NCBI GenBank assembly: GCA_027618835.1
Contig: JAQCHZ010000010.1
Span: forward strand, 31,131 to 95,130
Direction: 5' to 3'
Source: Chloroflexota bacterium
Lineage (GTDB): Bacteria > Chloroflexota > Dehalococcoidia > Lucifugimonadales > Lucifugimonadaceae
DNA: 64,000 nt
How positions within the stretch are numbered: the first letter of the stretch is position 1; each line of letters starts with the position of its first letter. Positions 18,417 to 27,010 of this stretch are shown here, in pieces. The notes under the pieces were generated by a model, which saw nothing but the letters and a program-made list of their open reading frames with translations, was not told the DNA's origin and searched no databases. Made by a program: the position numbers and the translations under genes.

Positions 18417-19544
18417 TCAGCTCGCGCTTTCGCACTCACCCGATTCAGCAACTTCCAACGGAGTCGCAGCGATTAACCCCGTATCGGCATCGCGACCCAT
18501 CCGAATTGGTGAATCGCCGTCTACGCCAAGAACGATCGTCCTGAACTTTGGATCGCCAGGCAACGTGAAGACAATCTTCGCGTTGGACGGATTCGATCCC
18601 GATGGCTGAATAGCCCACTCTCCAATACCCAAAAGATCGCCATCGAGTACTGCAACGCGTTCGGCACATAGGTGCAGATCGCCAGAAAACGCCTCAGTTA
18701 CCGAATACTGAGCGTAGTTGTAAGCCACTGCGTTGACTACTGAGCCAGACAAATACGCTCTCCAGTAGTCGATACCAAGGTTTTCGTCGATTTCGCTCGA
18801 CCCTTCAACCGTGATCTGTGATGGAAACTCGCGCTTGCCGTCTAGCCACGGAATTTCGTCGATAACGATCTGCTCGATCTCGACTTGCTCTGCCAACTTG
18901 CGTTCTTCATCAGTAAAGGCATATTGAATCCCGACATTCGAAAGCGCACATCTATCACTCGACCTGAACTCCATCGGAGTAGAACTGCCCGATCTCGCGG
19001 GATTGCCATCGTTCACACCAATCGCGTAAGTCACCGAATCGCCAGTAAACGGAATTTCATGTGAAAGCGTGACCTCATACCAGTACCCGGCAGAAGGATT
19101 AACAGCCCACTTCACTGGTCCCTCTGGATCGCCCAAGAGAAAACCGGTGCCGCCAGGGCATAAGTGCAGGTCCCCTTCGAAACTGCGGCGGCTGCGGAAG
19201 TAAAACCGACCCGACGTTGCGCTCGAAACAGTTCCCGTCAGGAACTGCGTCCAAAGCGCAACTACTTCATCAGAATCAGCACGCGCATAGAACTCAGGAT
19301 CGAGCCCTTCAGGAATTACCCGCACTGCGTCGTCCACAAGATTCGGCCACGGCGTAGCGGTCGGTGAAATCGGTGCAGGAGTCACATCACGCAAAGCAAA
19401 AGTGGCTACCGGAAAATCAGGTCGACCCGCAGCCGGCAATGGTTCGGTGCCGCACGCGGCTAAAGCGATTGCGAAGAGCGACAAAAAAAGCACAACACTC
19501 AGTGAGCCTTTTCGGCGATTTGAATATGTGCGGAAGTGACTCAT
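18417..19544 (-). CDS. Lipoprotein with a duplicated GDLHLC domain
   Basis: The ATG at 19544 gives an N-terminus with a basic start, hydrophobic core and lipobox LAAC (C31), followed by a Pro-rich linker (TPAPISPTATPWP). The 375-residue protein carries two related domains of about 160 residues. Each has GDLHLC, an LLGD or LDGD-L turn and a K/E-WA(V/I) strand, near residues 123 and 287. Each copy has a later strand of the form YAIGVN or IVLGVD. The copies are diverged. No known family is recognised. It is probably an exported, membrane-anchored beta-rich protein. Confidence 0.75.
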   Translation of the reverse strand: MSHFRTYSNRRKGSLSVVLFLSLFAIALAACGTEPLPAAGRPDFPVATFALRDVTPAPISPTATPWPNLVDDAVRVIPEGLDPEFYARADSDEVVALWTQFLTGTVSSATSGRFYFRSRRSFEGDLHLCPGGTGFLLGDPEGPVKWAVNPSAGYWYEVTLSHEIPFTGDSVTYAIGVNDGNPARSGSSTPMEFRSSDRCALSNVGIQYAFTDEERKLAEQVEIEQIVIDEIPWLDGKREFPSQITVEGSSEIDENLGIDYWRAYLSGSVVNAVAYNYAQYSVTEAFSGDLHLCAERVAVLDGDLLGIGEWAIQPSGSNPSNAKIVFTLPGDPKFRTIVLGVDGDSPIRMGRDADTGLIAATPLEVAESGECESAS

Positions 19545-20057
19545 GGTTTTCGATACGACGGTCGCTGCCAATCGGATTGAACGGCTTGATCGCCTACACA
19601 ATAAACGCCAGCAGAACGCATGTCACCGCACTTACTAAGGTGAAACAACCCTCGCCAACCAGCCAACTGCCCAACTTCTCGACCGAAGCACAGCGAACTG
19701 GAGAGACCTACGGAGGTGCTGGGTCCTCGTCGGCAGTTCAACCAGCTAACCCTCCCCAACCAAGCCAGCAATGTCATACTGAATTCATTTCAGGATCTTT
19801 CTCACCCTTGCGGCTCGCGCGTTCACAACCGCTCGAAGTCACGTTCGACACCTACACGGTAAGACGTTCGCAGATACCGTGTAGCGAACTCTGAAAAGTC
19901 CATATCGACTACGGAAACCGTGTAACCGTAATCGAGAAATGCTGCCTATCGTTACCGTGTAAGCACCGCCGCACGCATCCAACTTCTCGACCCTAGCAAG
20001 GCAAAGTCGCGAGACCTTCGGTGAGGAGGAAGGACCCGGCGAAAAAGCGCACAACGC
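19545..20057. repeat. Repeat-rich intergenic region
   Basis: The 513 bases between the lipoprotein and recR contain two CTCGACC..GAGAGACC elements (about 19678-19718 and 19984-20025) and a GTCATaCTGAATTCATTTCAGGATCT palindrome (19773-19797). They also hold a perfect 10-bp inverted repeat CTACACGGTA / TACCGTGTAG (19852-19861 and 19875-19884), with further TACCGTGTA copies downstream. No gene is supported. Confidence 0.6.
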
Positions 20058-20702
20058 CTACTCAGGCGTACCCGTCTGGCGCTGTGGAATCTCCGCCCGG
20101 CTTTCCAGCGCGTGGGCAAGAGTCGAATCGTCGGCGTACTCGATATCCGATCCGCTTGGCAGTCCGCGAGCAAGCCGAGTTACCTTTACGCCCAGCGGAC
20201 CTATCAGCTGCTGAATGTACATAGCCGTAGCCTCGCCTTCGAGGTTCGGATTCGTTGCTACGATCACTTCAATAACCGTGCCATCCCGCAATCGTTCCAG
20301 CAACTCACGCAGTTTTAAGTCGTTCGGGCCAACGCCGTTCACCGGAGAAATCACTCCGTGAAGAACGTGGTACTTGCCCGAATAAACCCTCGCACGCTCA
20401 ACAGCGACGACGTCCAAAGGCTCTTCAACTACACATATACGAGTGCTGTCACGCTGAAGATCGCTGCAAATAGTGCACTCGGCAGCTTCCGCAATATTGG
20501 CGCACGTGTCGCAAAGAACGACTCGCTCTTTCACGCCAAGTATTGCTGCAGCAAACTCTTCAGCCTCATCCTGAGGCATCCGAATCAGGTGATACGTCAG
20601 CCGCTGTGCGCTCTTAGGCCCAATTCCGGGCAGCCTGTGAAACGCCTCGATCAATCGGGCGACAGGTGGAGCAGCGGAAGGTGTAATGTCGGAAGATGGC
20701 AT
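20058..20702 (-). CDS. recR: Recombination mediator RecR
   Basis: The 214-residue protein is the RecFOR pathway clamp. It has the helix-hairpin-helix RLPGIGPKSAQRLTYHL, the zinc finger C64-x2-C67 and C76-x2-C79, and the TOPRIM domain starting ICVVEEPLDVVAVER with the later VIVATNPNLEGEATAMYI. It lies 40 bp after ybaB in the classic dnaX-ybaB-recR order on the minus strand. Length and motifs are complete. Confidence 0.97.
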   Translation of the reverse strand: MPSSDITPSAAPPVARLIEAFHRLPGIGPKSAQRLTYHLIRMPQDEAEEFAAAILGVKERVVLCDTCANIAEAAECTICSDLQRDSTRICVVEEPLDVVAVERARVYSGKYHVLHGVISPVNGVGPNDLKLRELLERLRDGTVIEVIVATNPNLEGEATAMYIQQLIGPLGVKVTRLARGLPSGSDIEYADDSTLAHALESRAEIPQRQTGTPE

Positions 20703-20742
20703 TCGTGTGTTTCTAATGAATCAGCCGAAGCTGAAACGCTGG

Positions 20743-21051
20743 CTACATAAGGCCAGGAATGTTCAAGCCGCCGGTGATAGCGCCCATCTTGTCGGAAGCA
20801 AGCTTCTGAGCAGTGTCCATCGCCTCGTTTACAGCAGCGATAATCAGATCCTGAAGCATTTCAACGTCTTCTGGGTCTACTACTTCCGGGTTGATCTCGA
20901 TCGACTCAACCGTCGATCCACCAATAACCGAAACCTTGACCATCCCACCGCCAACTGATGCTTCAGTTCGTGCGACTGCGATCTCTTCCTGCACTGCCGC
21001 AAGTCGGGCCTGCATCTGCTGCGCCTGCTTGAGCATGTTCTTGTTCATCAT
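20743..21051 (-). CDS. ybaB: YbaB/EbfC nucleoid-associated protein
   Basis: This 102-residue DNA-binding protein forms tweezer-like dimers on DNA and is almost always encoded between dnaX and recR. It opens MMNKNMLKQAQQMQARLAAVQEEIA, followed by the GGG-VKV strand and EVVDPEDVEMLQDLIIAAVNEA helix. Short spacing to recR (40 bp) indicates co-transcription. Confidence 0.95.
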   Translation of the reverse strand: MMNKNMLKQAQQMQARLAAVQEEIAVARTEASVGGGMVKVSVIGGSTVESIEINPEVVDPEDVEMLQDLIIAAVNEAMDTAQKLASDKMGAITGGLNIPGLM

Positions 21052-21494
21052 CGAAATAAGTCCTGACCCCTGCCAACAGGGAGCGTCTCACTCCCGATTA
21101 TCGAGAAACAAGACGACATAAATTGAATCCGACAATCATACGTCGTTACCAACGAGTAAGAGCAATCGTTACGGCGTAGCTCTACCGCCAAGATGAAAGA
21201 ATCGTCAAATTCAACTTCTCGACCGAAGCAAAGCGAAGTGGAGAGACCTTCGGCGGGGCGGCGCGGACGATCAACCAGTAATCCACTCTCCAATCAAGCC
21301 AGCAATGTCATCCTGAATTCATTTCAGGATCTCTCTAAATTAATGCAGCGAAAACAGATTGCGAACAACAGACATCATGTAAGGGGGAGAAAGACCCTGA
21401 AATGAACTCAGGGTGACAATACCGGTGCGACTGAAGAACCAGGTCGATTTCAGCTACAAACCGCTAACTACCTAGCAAGCCACAAGCACCAAAA
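21052..21494. repeat. Repeat insertion between dnaX and ybaB
   Basis: These 443 bases separate two genes that are usually only tens of bases apart. They contain a near-consensus CTCGACCGAAGCAAAGCGAAG element (about 21214-21256) and two oppositely oriented palindromes, GTCATCCTGAATTCATTTCAGGATCT (21307-21332) and ACCCTGAAATGAACTCAGGGTGAC (21394-21417). No gene is supported, so repeat invasion of the operon is the simplest reading. Confidence 0.65.
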
Positions 21495-23177
21495 CTAGTC
21501 ATCCTCACCAGCATCCTCAGTGACAACCTTGGCGCCCATCGCCATCGCAGCACGCACCATTGCGCTTTCTTGATCTGTTGAAGTTCCCGACTGACCGTTG
21601 CCCGGCCTCGACGCTCCCCCAGAGGAACCATTGGCGCTGGCGTTAGCCTTCGCCTCTTCGGCCGCCTCGTGCGGAGAGCGAACTTCCAGTTCTAGCTCAG
21701 AACCGTACGCATCATTAATCGCGGCTTTTAGAGCATCACGCGATCGCTGATCCTGCATCTCCTCCATGAAGTTGTTCTTCAGGGCGTTGCTTTTGAAGCG
21801 GAGTGAAATCTTGCCTTCGGCTGGCGTAGGCATCTCAACATTGCGAAGAATCGGGCCAACGACATATTTGCGATTCTTAGTTCGACGCATCGCCCAAACA
21901 ACCTTGTCCCACTGCTGTTCAGTCGGCGTTCGATCTCGACGTCGAGCCGGTGCAGTCTCTTCAGCACTCTCAGAACCATCAGACTGCTGGTTCGCAGGCT
22001 GCTGGGTAGCTGCAGGCCGAGAAGGAGCAGCACCCGAAGAAGCCGGAGCCGCCGGACCTGATGCCGCCGCAGTAACAGGCTTCGTAGTCGCCTTCAATAC
22101 CGCCAGTTCGAGCGGAAGTGGCGACGACGAATTAGCTTTCATATCGGCCTGACCCAAAGAAGTCAGGATGTGCAAAATTTGGTTCAGACGTGCAGATCGT
22201 GCCGCTGCCGCCATCGTCTCGGCGAACTCTGAACCCTGCGTAATCGAATCCTCAACGCCCGCCTTCATCAGCAACGCCACTCGAAGCGCATCAACAGCAC
22301 CCGAACGCAACGCCCGAAGATCGGCACCACGCTGTGCCTCACGATTGATAACAGTCAGAGCAACAGCGGCATCCTTATTAAGCAACGCGATCGCTAGCTC
22401 GGTGCTAGTAGCGGTATCACCCAGACCAAGCAACTCTCGTGCCTGTCCCTCGGTTATCTCTGAAGGTTGACCATCAGCGTCGGCCTGTCCGTACGAAACA
22501 TATAGCTGTTCAAGCAGGTTCTCGGCGTCGCGCAACGATCCCCACGCTGTTCTAGCGATCATCTCAAGAACAGCAGGTTCCGCCTCGATCTCTTCAGCCT
22601 CGCAGACCTCGATAAGTCGCTCGATAACATCGTCGTTCGAAAGTCGCTTGAAATCGAACCGTTGGCAGCGACTAATAATCGTCGCTGGAACCTTGAGCGC
22701 ATCGGTTGTCGCCAAGATCATTACCACCTTGGGTGGCGGCTCCTCGAGAGTTTTGAGCAGGGCATTGAACGCAAAGTCTGTGAGCATGTGTACTTCATCG
22801 ATGATGTACACCTTGTACCCACCCGCCGAAGCCTGAAACTGCGTGTTGTCTCGCAACTTTCGAATGTCATCGATTCCACGATTAGACGCAGCGTCAATCT
22901 CGATCAGATCAAGGAAGCTACCGTTGTCTATAGCCCTAGAAACATCAGAATCTGAAATCGGCTCACCGTCATCTGTCAGTTCCGAGTTTAGTGCCTTAGC
23001 AAGAATCCGGGCCGTAGATGTTTTGCCGACTCCACGAGGACCTGTAAACAAATATGCGTGCGCTACTCGATCGGTGGCAATGGCCTGTTTGAGAGTTTTG
23101 GTGACGTGCGCTTGCCCTGCCACCTCGTCGAAACGAGTAGGGCGCCATTTTCTGTAAAAAACCTGGCTATTCGTCAC
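21495..23177 (-). CDS. dnaX: DNA polymerase III tau/gamma subunit, lacking the zinc-site cysteines
   Basis: The 560-residue clamp-loader ATPase has YRKWRPTRFDEVAGQ, Walker A GPRGVGKTSTAR, the DEVHML Walker B, the LEEPPPKVVMILATTD sensor region and the SRCQRFDFK arginine-finger motif. The zinc module between Walker A and the LIEIDAASNRGIDDIR motif normally carries four cysteines; here it reads ALNSELTDDGEPISDSDVSR with none. A proline/alanine/serine linker (about 390-430) leads to a tau-type C-terminal domain. It is the first gene of the dnaX-ybaB-recR group. Confidence 0.96.
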   Translation of the reverse strand: MTNSQVFYRKWRPTRFDEVAGQAHVTKTLKQAIATDRVAHAYLFTGPRGVGKTSTARILAKALNSELTDDGEPISDSDVSRAIDNGSFLDLIEIDAASNRGIDDIRKLRDNTQFQASAGGYKVYIIDEVHMLTDFAFNALLKTLEEPPPKVVMILATTDALKVPATIISRCQRFDFKRLSNDDVIERLIEVCEAEEIEAEPAVLEMIARTAWGSLRDAENLLEQLYVSYGQADADGQPSEITEGQARELLGLGDTATSTELAIALLNKDAAVALTVINREAQRGADLRALRSGAVDALRVALLMKAGVEDSITQGSEFAETMAAAARSARLNQILHILTSLGQADMKANSSSPLPLELAVLKATTKPVTAAASGPAAPASSGAAPSRPAATQQPANQQSDGSESAEETAPARRRDRTPTEQQWDKVVWAMRRTKNRKYVVGPILRNVEMPTPAEGKISLRFKSNALKNNFMEEMQDQRSRDALKAAINDAYGSELELEVRSPHEAAEEAKANASANGSSGGASRPGNGQSGTSTDQESAMVRAAMAMGAKVVTEDAGEDD

Positions 23178-23225
23178 TTCTGAACCAGTCTCACTGCTCT
23201 CATAGACCCGATCAAGCGATCAGGA

Positions 23226-23789
23226 CTACTCGCCAAAAATCTTCGCCAACACAACGTCGGTCTTGCCAAACATAACCTTTTCTTCGTCGACCTCGGCGTG
23301 ATCATACCCGAGAAGATGAAGAACACCGTGGATAGTCAACATTGCCAATTCACGATCCGCCGACTTGCCGTTCTCAGCCGCCTGTCTAACGACCTGAGGA
23401 AGCGAAATCGCAATATCGCCAAGACGATTCCATTCTACTTCGCCGTCGTCAGCAAAATCAGGCCATTCATCGTCGCCCAATTCGCCTTCATCAGTGCCCA
23501 TGGCTGAACTCTCTGTCTCACCGGCAGGTTCGCCATCGGCGTTGAACGAAAGCACATCAGTGATCGCGTCCTCGCCTTTGAAATCCCGATTCAACTCCCT
23601 GATTCGCTCATCGCCGGTAATCATCACCGTGATGTGATCTGGACCCTCAAATTGCTCGGAATCAAGCCCGGCAACTGCCGCTTTCATCACGAGAGCGATG
23701 TCGGATTCTGACAGCTCATCGAGATCGAACACGACCTCAACTCGACCGTCTTCAGACAAAAAGGATTCGGTATCTTCGGGAGACTTCAA
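23226..23789 (-). CDS. ybeY: Endoribonuclease YbeY (rRNA maturation factor)
   Basis: YbeY is a single-strand endonuclease for 16S rRNA maturation and ribosome quality control. The zinc site HGVLHLLGYDH is present near the C-terminus, preceded by the NRDFKGEDAITDVLSF strand-helix. An acidic insertion of about 30 residues (ETESSAMGTDEGELGDDEW) lies between the conserved blocks. At 187 residues it is somewhat longer than E. coli YbeY because of this insertion. It ends 48 bp before dnaX on the same strand. Confidence 0.95.
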   Translation of the reverse strand: MKSPEDTESFLSEDGRVEVVFDLDELSESDIALVMKAAVAGLDSEQFEGPDHITVMITGDERIRELNRDFKGEDAITDVLSFNADGEPAGETESSAMGTDEGELGDDEWPDFADDGEVEWNRLGDIAISLPQVVRQAAENGKSADRELAMLTIHGVLHLLGYDHAEVDEEKVMFGKTDVVLAKIFGE

Positions 23790-23847
23790 AGTGCCATCAT
23801 CCTAGCATGCTCGAACGTGAATTCGAGACCCTGCGTCACTCGAAACT

Positions 23848-24180
23848 CTAGCTCATTTTCGAAGCTATCTCGGCTTCTTCGGCGAGCACACGAATTTTCG
23901 AATAGAGCGGTGCGTAACGGGAGTCATAGTTCGCCAACTCACCGGCTTCTAAGCGAGCGTTCAAAATGCCCAATCTAATCTCTGGCGACCTCAACTGACC
24001 TATTTCGATATACGTTCGAGCGTTGTAGAGGCTCGGAATCAACTTATCGCTGATAGTTCGAGCAACCCAGCGTTCGGCAGGGGGCGCGGCAATTTCTTCC
24101 GCCATCTGCACGGCTTCTTCGAGTGTGGTCAACACTTCCGGGCCCGTAGGCCACAGATCTTCAGCGTCCCTAATTGGCAT
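23848..24180 (-). CDS. Hypothetical protein (110 aa)
   Basis: This soluble, helix-rich product contains LEEAVQMAEEIAAPPAERWVARTISDKLIPSLYNART and ends in a charged helix (KIRVLAEEAEIASK). No family is recognised. It starts 14 bp after the VanZ-like gene and ends 58 bp before ybeY, so it sits in the middle of one minus-strand transcription unit. Coding character is supported by its acidic helical pattern and tight spacing. Confidence 0.6.
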   Translation of the reverse strand: MPIRDAEDLWPTGPEVLTTLEEAVQMAEEIAAPPAERWVARTISDKLIPSLYNARTYIEIGQLRSPEIRLGILNARLEAGELANYDSRYAPLYSKIRVLAEEAEIASKMS

Positions 24181-24194
24181 TTGTTCTAATCGCT

Positions 24195-24620
24195 CTAATC
24201 GTCGCCAGACTCAACGTCTGGCTTGGCTCGAAATCTTTTCAGGAAGAACCAAAATACCACTACCAGCACCGCTCCGGAAACATCAGCAACCACATCAATC
24301 ACCTCAGATGCTCTTCCTTCAACGCTCGATTGGTGAAATTCGTCCAGCAGTCCGTACACAAGAGCCACAAATATCGTCGAGTAACCGATTAGGCCTTCGG
24401 TAACCGGGCGCAGCAACATGAACGCACGCAACACGAACACGCTAAGTATGAAGTACAACGCAACGTGAACCACAACGCTGGCAAACGGCAACCACGACAC
24501 AACATCGTTCGCATCGTCGTAGTCACTACCAGGCCGATCAGAAAGCGCGTAAATAAAAGCCATCCAACCAATAGCCAAAACACCCCACGCCCAAGCACGA
24601 TCAAATTTAGTTATATTCAA
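24195..24620 (-). CDS. VanZ-like membrane protein
   Basis: This 141-residue integral membrane protein has four hydrophobic segments. The family signature is GLLDEFHQSSVEGRASEVIDVVADVSGA between the third and fourth helices, and DRPGSDYDDAN follows TM1. VanZ-fold proteins are linked to teicoplanin resistance in enterococci but are widespread with no settled function. It is the most upstream gene of the ybeY-dnaX transcription unit. Confidence 0.85.
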   Translation of the reverse strand: MNITKFDRAWAWGVLAIGWMAFIYALSDRPGSDYDDANDVVSWLPFASVVVHVALYFILSVFVLRAFMLLRPVTEGLIGYSTIFVALVYGLLDEFHQSSVEGRASEVIDVVADVSGAVLVVVFWFFLKRFRAKPDVESGDD

Positions 24621-24744
24621 CTCAGCTAAATCTCAAACTTCTCGACCGAAGCAAAGCGAAGTGGAGGGATCTTCGGCAGGGTGGAGTGCCCACCCAGCAA
24701 GCAATACACCACTCAACCAAGCCAACCATCCCAAGAAAACGAGG
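24621..24744. repeat. CTCGACC/GAGAGACC-type dispersed repeat
   Basis: This is a near-consensus copy reading CTTCTCGACCGAAGCAAAGC then GAAGTGGAGGGATCTTCGG, at about 24636-24678. The same element is found near 262, 13484, 19678, 19984 and 21214. Its two halves (CCGAAG.. / ..CTTCGG) can pair into a hairpin. Confidence 0.7.
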
Positions 24745-25089
24745 CTAAGCCTCCCATTCTGAATCGAACGCCAAACTCATCGGGTACCACCAGTCATCTT
24801 CCGCAGCCTGCGGAACCTTCTGCTGATAAGTCGACATCAGATCGTTCCACTCTTTAGCCCGCTTCGAAGCCGTATAGCTCTGGAAATCACGGCGTGGATC
24901 GAAATCGTCGGGAACCGTGCAGTACATGAACAGATGATTTCCGCTTCGGAAAATCTCCATCCGCTCGATTCCGATGCCCTTCAGCGCCTCAAGTACCTCG
25001 GGCCACACGTTGCGGTGGTACTCCTCATACTCGGCAATGATCTTAGGATCGTCTTTGAGGTCCAAAACCTGTGCAATCGACTTCGACAT
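24745..25089 (-). CDS. L-rhamnose mutarotase family protein (variant active site)
   Basis: This 114-residue dimeric ferredoxin-like protein belongs to the family (RhaM, COG3254) that interconverts alpha and beta anomers of L-rhamnose. It has the Y-x3-H motif (Y21, H25 in EYEEYHRNVWPEV) and the RMEIFRSGNHLFMY strand pair. Where RhaM has a second catalytic tyrosine (Y41 in the E. coli numbering), this protein has methionine (M44), so activity or substrate may differ. It is transcribed divergently from a more canonical homologue 270 bp away. Confidence 0.85.
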   Translation of the reverse strand: MSKSIAQVLDLKDDPKIIAEYEEYHRNVWPEVLEALKGIGIERMEIFRSGNHLFMYCTVPDDFDPRRDFQSYTASKRAKEWNDLMSTYQQKVPQAAEDDWWYPMSLAFDSEWEA

Positions 25090-25212
25090 TCGTTCTCACT
25101 CCCGTCTATCTAAAACCCTTCATGTATTGCCTCGACGAAAACTCATCATCCTGAGCCCCGTCGAAGGGTTTTGGGCTGCGTTCTATGGGCGCATAGCCTA
25201 CACTCTTCTCAG

Positions 25213-25340
25213 TCCAATATCCTCCCCCGGAGTGGGGGAGTTAGAGGGGGAGACTGCGCTGCGGACCCGAGTCATCAGATGACGAGCGCGACTAACGCAA
25301 TTGCAGCGAGGTCCCAAGTCATCCGATGACGCCCGGACCC
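25213..25340. repeat. Interspersed hairpin repeat, two hairpins in tandem
   Basis: An inverted CTCCCCCGGAGTGGGGGAG start and GTTAGAGGGGGAGACTGCG are followed by two hairpins. The first is GTCATC-a-GATGAC (25271-25283) with tail GAGCGCGACTAACG. The second is GTCATC-c-GATGAC (25318-25330) with tail GCCCGGACC. They lie in the divergent promoter region between the two mutarotase genes. A CATCCTGAG..GTCGAAGG-type repeat is nearby at about 25145-25170. Confidence 0.7.
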
Positions 25341-25362
25341 AAACAAAACCAAGGACAGAAAT

Positions 25363-25686
25363 ATGCAACGAGTCGGATTCGAGATGAAAATCCACCCTGA
25401 AATGGTCGCTGAGTACAAACAGCGCCATGACGATATCTGGCCTGAAATGTCGGAAGCCCTAATACGAACAGGCTGGCGCAACTACACGATCTTCTTCCGA
25501 GAAGACGGCACTCTGTTCGGATACGTGGAGTGCGACGAATCGCACGAGGCATCAATCGCTGGGATGTCCAAAGAAGACGTAAACCAGCGTTGGCAAGATG
25601 ATATGTCGCCGTTCTTCCAACTACCCGAAGGCGCCCACGCCGATGAAAACATGACCACCTGGCGAGAAGTCTTCCACGCCGACTGA
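25363..25686 (+). CDS. rhaM: L-rhamnose mutarotase
   Basis: The 107-residue protein aligns with RhaM over its length. It has Y18 and H22 (EYKQRHDDIWPEM), Y41 (RNYTIFFRE) and the tryptophan segment NQRWQDDM. It would speed anomer interconversion of L-rhamnose or a related 6-deoxy sugar ahead of isomerase or dehydrogenase. No other rhamnose catabolic gene adjoins it, but rhamnonate dehydratase-like genes lie at 5-8 kb. Confidence 0.9.
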   Translation: MQRVGFEMKIHPEMVAEYKQRHDDIWPEMSEALIRTGWRNYTIFFREDGTLFGYVECDESHEASIAGMSKEDVNQRWQDDMSPFFQLPEGAHADENMTTWREVFHAD

Positions 25687-25858
25687 CGAGTGAGGTTTTC
25701 TTGAGGACTATCGGTTCCAGTTCACATGTCATCCTGCTCCCCGTCGAAGGACGAAAGGCAAGACAGCCACGAACGACTCCAGAATCCGCCGCCCACTGTC
25801 ATCCTGAATTCATTTTAGGATCTTCCTACCTCAATTGCAGCGAATAACCACCTAAGCC
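25687..25858. repeat. Two dispersed repeats upstream of the UGSC partner gene
   Basis: A GTCATCCTGCtCCCCGTCGAAGGAC element (about 25727-25752) and a GTCATCCTGAATTCATTTTAGGATCT palindrome (25798-25823) occupy most of this gap. No Shine-Dalgarno sequence is obvious before the following ATG. Confidence 0.6.
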
Positions 25859-26977
25859 ATGACCGACCAACCCAGCAAAAAACCAACACCCTCAGAAAAA
25901 GTGCGAGTGGCACCACCTCGCCTAACTTCCGACTCGCTTGAACTTCCCGGGCCGCTCGAAGCCATCGAAGCCTTCTTCGAAAACGGCTGGTCGGATGGCC
26001 TGCCAGTAGTCCCTCCAACGCCCGAAGCCGTCACGGTGATGCTCAGTGCCGCCAATCTCGCACCCGACGCCATACTCGGTGTTGAACCCGTAAAAGGTGC
26101 CGTAGTCACTGCCGAAAAAGCAGCCATAAACGCCGTAATGGCAGGATGTAAACCTGAGTACATGCCAGTCGTCGCTGCGGCCGTCGACGCCATCACACAA
26201 CCCGAGTTCAATCTCCACGGAATCACTGTTTCCACGATGGGTGCGGCGATCATGCTGATCGTAAACGGACCGATAACCGAAGAGCTCGGGATTAACGGAG
26301 GCGTTTCAGCGTTTGGGCCCGGCTACCGAGCAAACGCAACGATCGGTCGGGCCATCCGACTCATCGTGATGAACGTTCTTGGTACCAGAAGCAACGACGG
26401 ACTCGATAAGGCAACGCTCGGTCACCCCGGCAAATACACATGGTGCGTAGCCGAAAACGAGCAGGTCTTGCCCGATAACTGGAGTCCGCTGCACGTGACC
26501 CGAGGCATCGACGAATCGGAAAGCGCCGTAACCGTCGTATCTGGTCTCAGCGCAACTCAGTTTGGTGAGCACGAAGCCAACACACCAGAAGGCATACTCG
26601 ACGCCTTCGCCCAACGCCTCTACCCAATGGGGCCCGGCGTAAAACAGGTGATATTGGTCATATGCCCCGAACATGCCGCCCACTTCACGACCGCTGGATG
26701 GAAGAAAGAGCAAGTTGGACAGTACCTGTACGAAAACGCCACAAAGCTGACCTCTGAATGGATCGCAATGGGTCTGCCAAGCGGGGCGCAAAAAGACTCA
26801 AATGCAGAACTAAGCATTGAAAACGGCGACCCGCCAATAAGTGTTTTAGATTCGCCCGAATCGGCGATACCAATCGTAGTTGGCGGCGACGGTGGAGCCT
26901 GGAGTGCGGTAATCCCGCCGTGGTCGCTGGGTTCGCGGTCAAAAATCGTCACCCGGCCGATCATCACAAACAAGTAA
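25859..26977 (+). CDS. Conserved protein of unknown function, partner of the UGSC selenoprotein
   Basis: The 372-residue soluble protein starts with a low-complexity polar segment, then GPLEAIEAFFENGWSDGLPVVPPTPEAV, the KAAINAVMAGCKPEYMPVVAAAVDAI helix, GINGGVSAFGPGYRANATIGRAIRLI and TLGHPGKYTWCVAENE. Near the C-terminus it has IVVGGDGGAWSA. Conserved cysteines in MAGCKPE, YTWCVAE and VICPEH might support redox or metal chemistry, but no catalytic motif is recognised. It lies 33 bp upstream of the UGSC selenoprotein gene and is probably co-transcribed. I do not know its function; joint action with the selenoprotein is inferred from position. Confidence 0.75.
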   Translation: MTDQPSKKPTPSEKVRVAPPRLTSDSLELPGPLEAIEAFFENGWSDGLPVVPPTPEAVTVMLSAANLAPDAILGVEPVKGAVVTAEKAAINAVMAGCKPEYMPVVAAAVDAITQPEFNLHGITVSTMGAAIMLIVNGPITEELGINGGVSAFGPGYRANATIGRAIRLIVMNVLGTRSNDGLDKATLGHPGKYTWCVAENEQVLPDNWSPLHVTRGIDESESAVTVVSGLSATQFGEHEANTPEGILDAFAQRLYPMGPGVKQVILVICPEHAAHFTTAGWKKEQVGQYLYENATKLTSEWIAMGLPSGAQKDSNAELSIENGDPPISVLDSPESAIPIVVGGDGGAWSAVIPPWSLGSRSKIVTRPIITNK

Positions 26978-27010
26978 GATGTCATGAGAAGAATCTTGGA
27001 GGAGCGTCAT

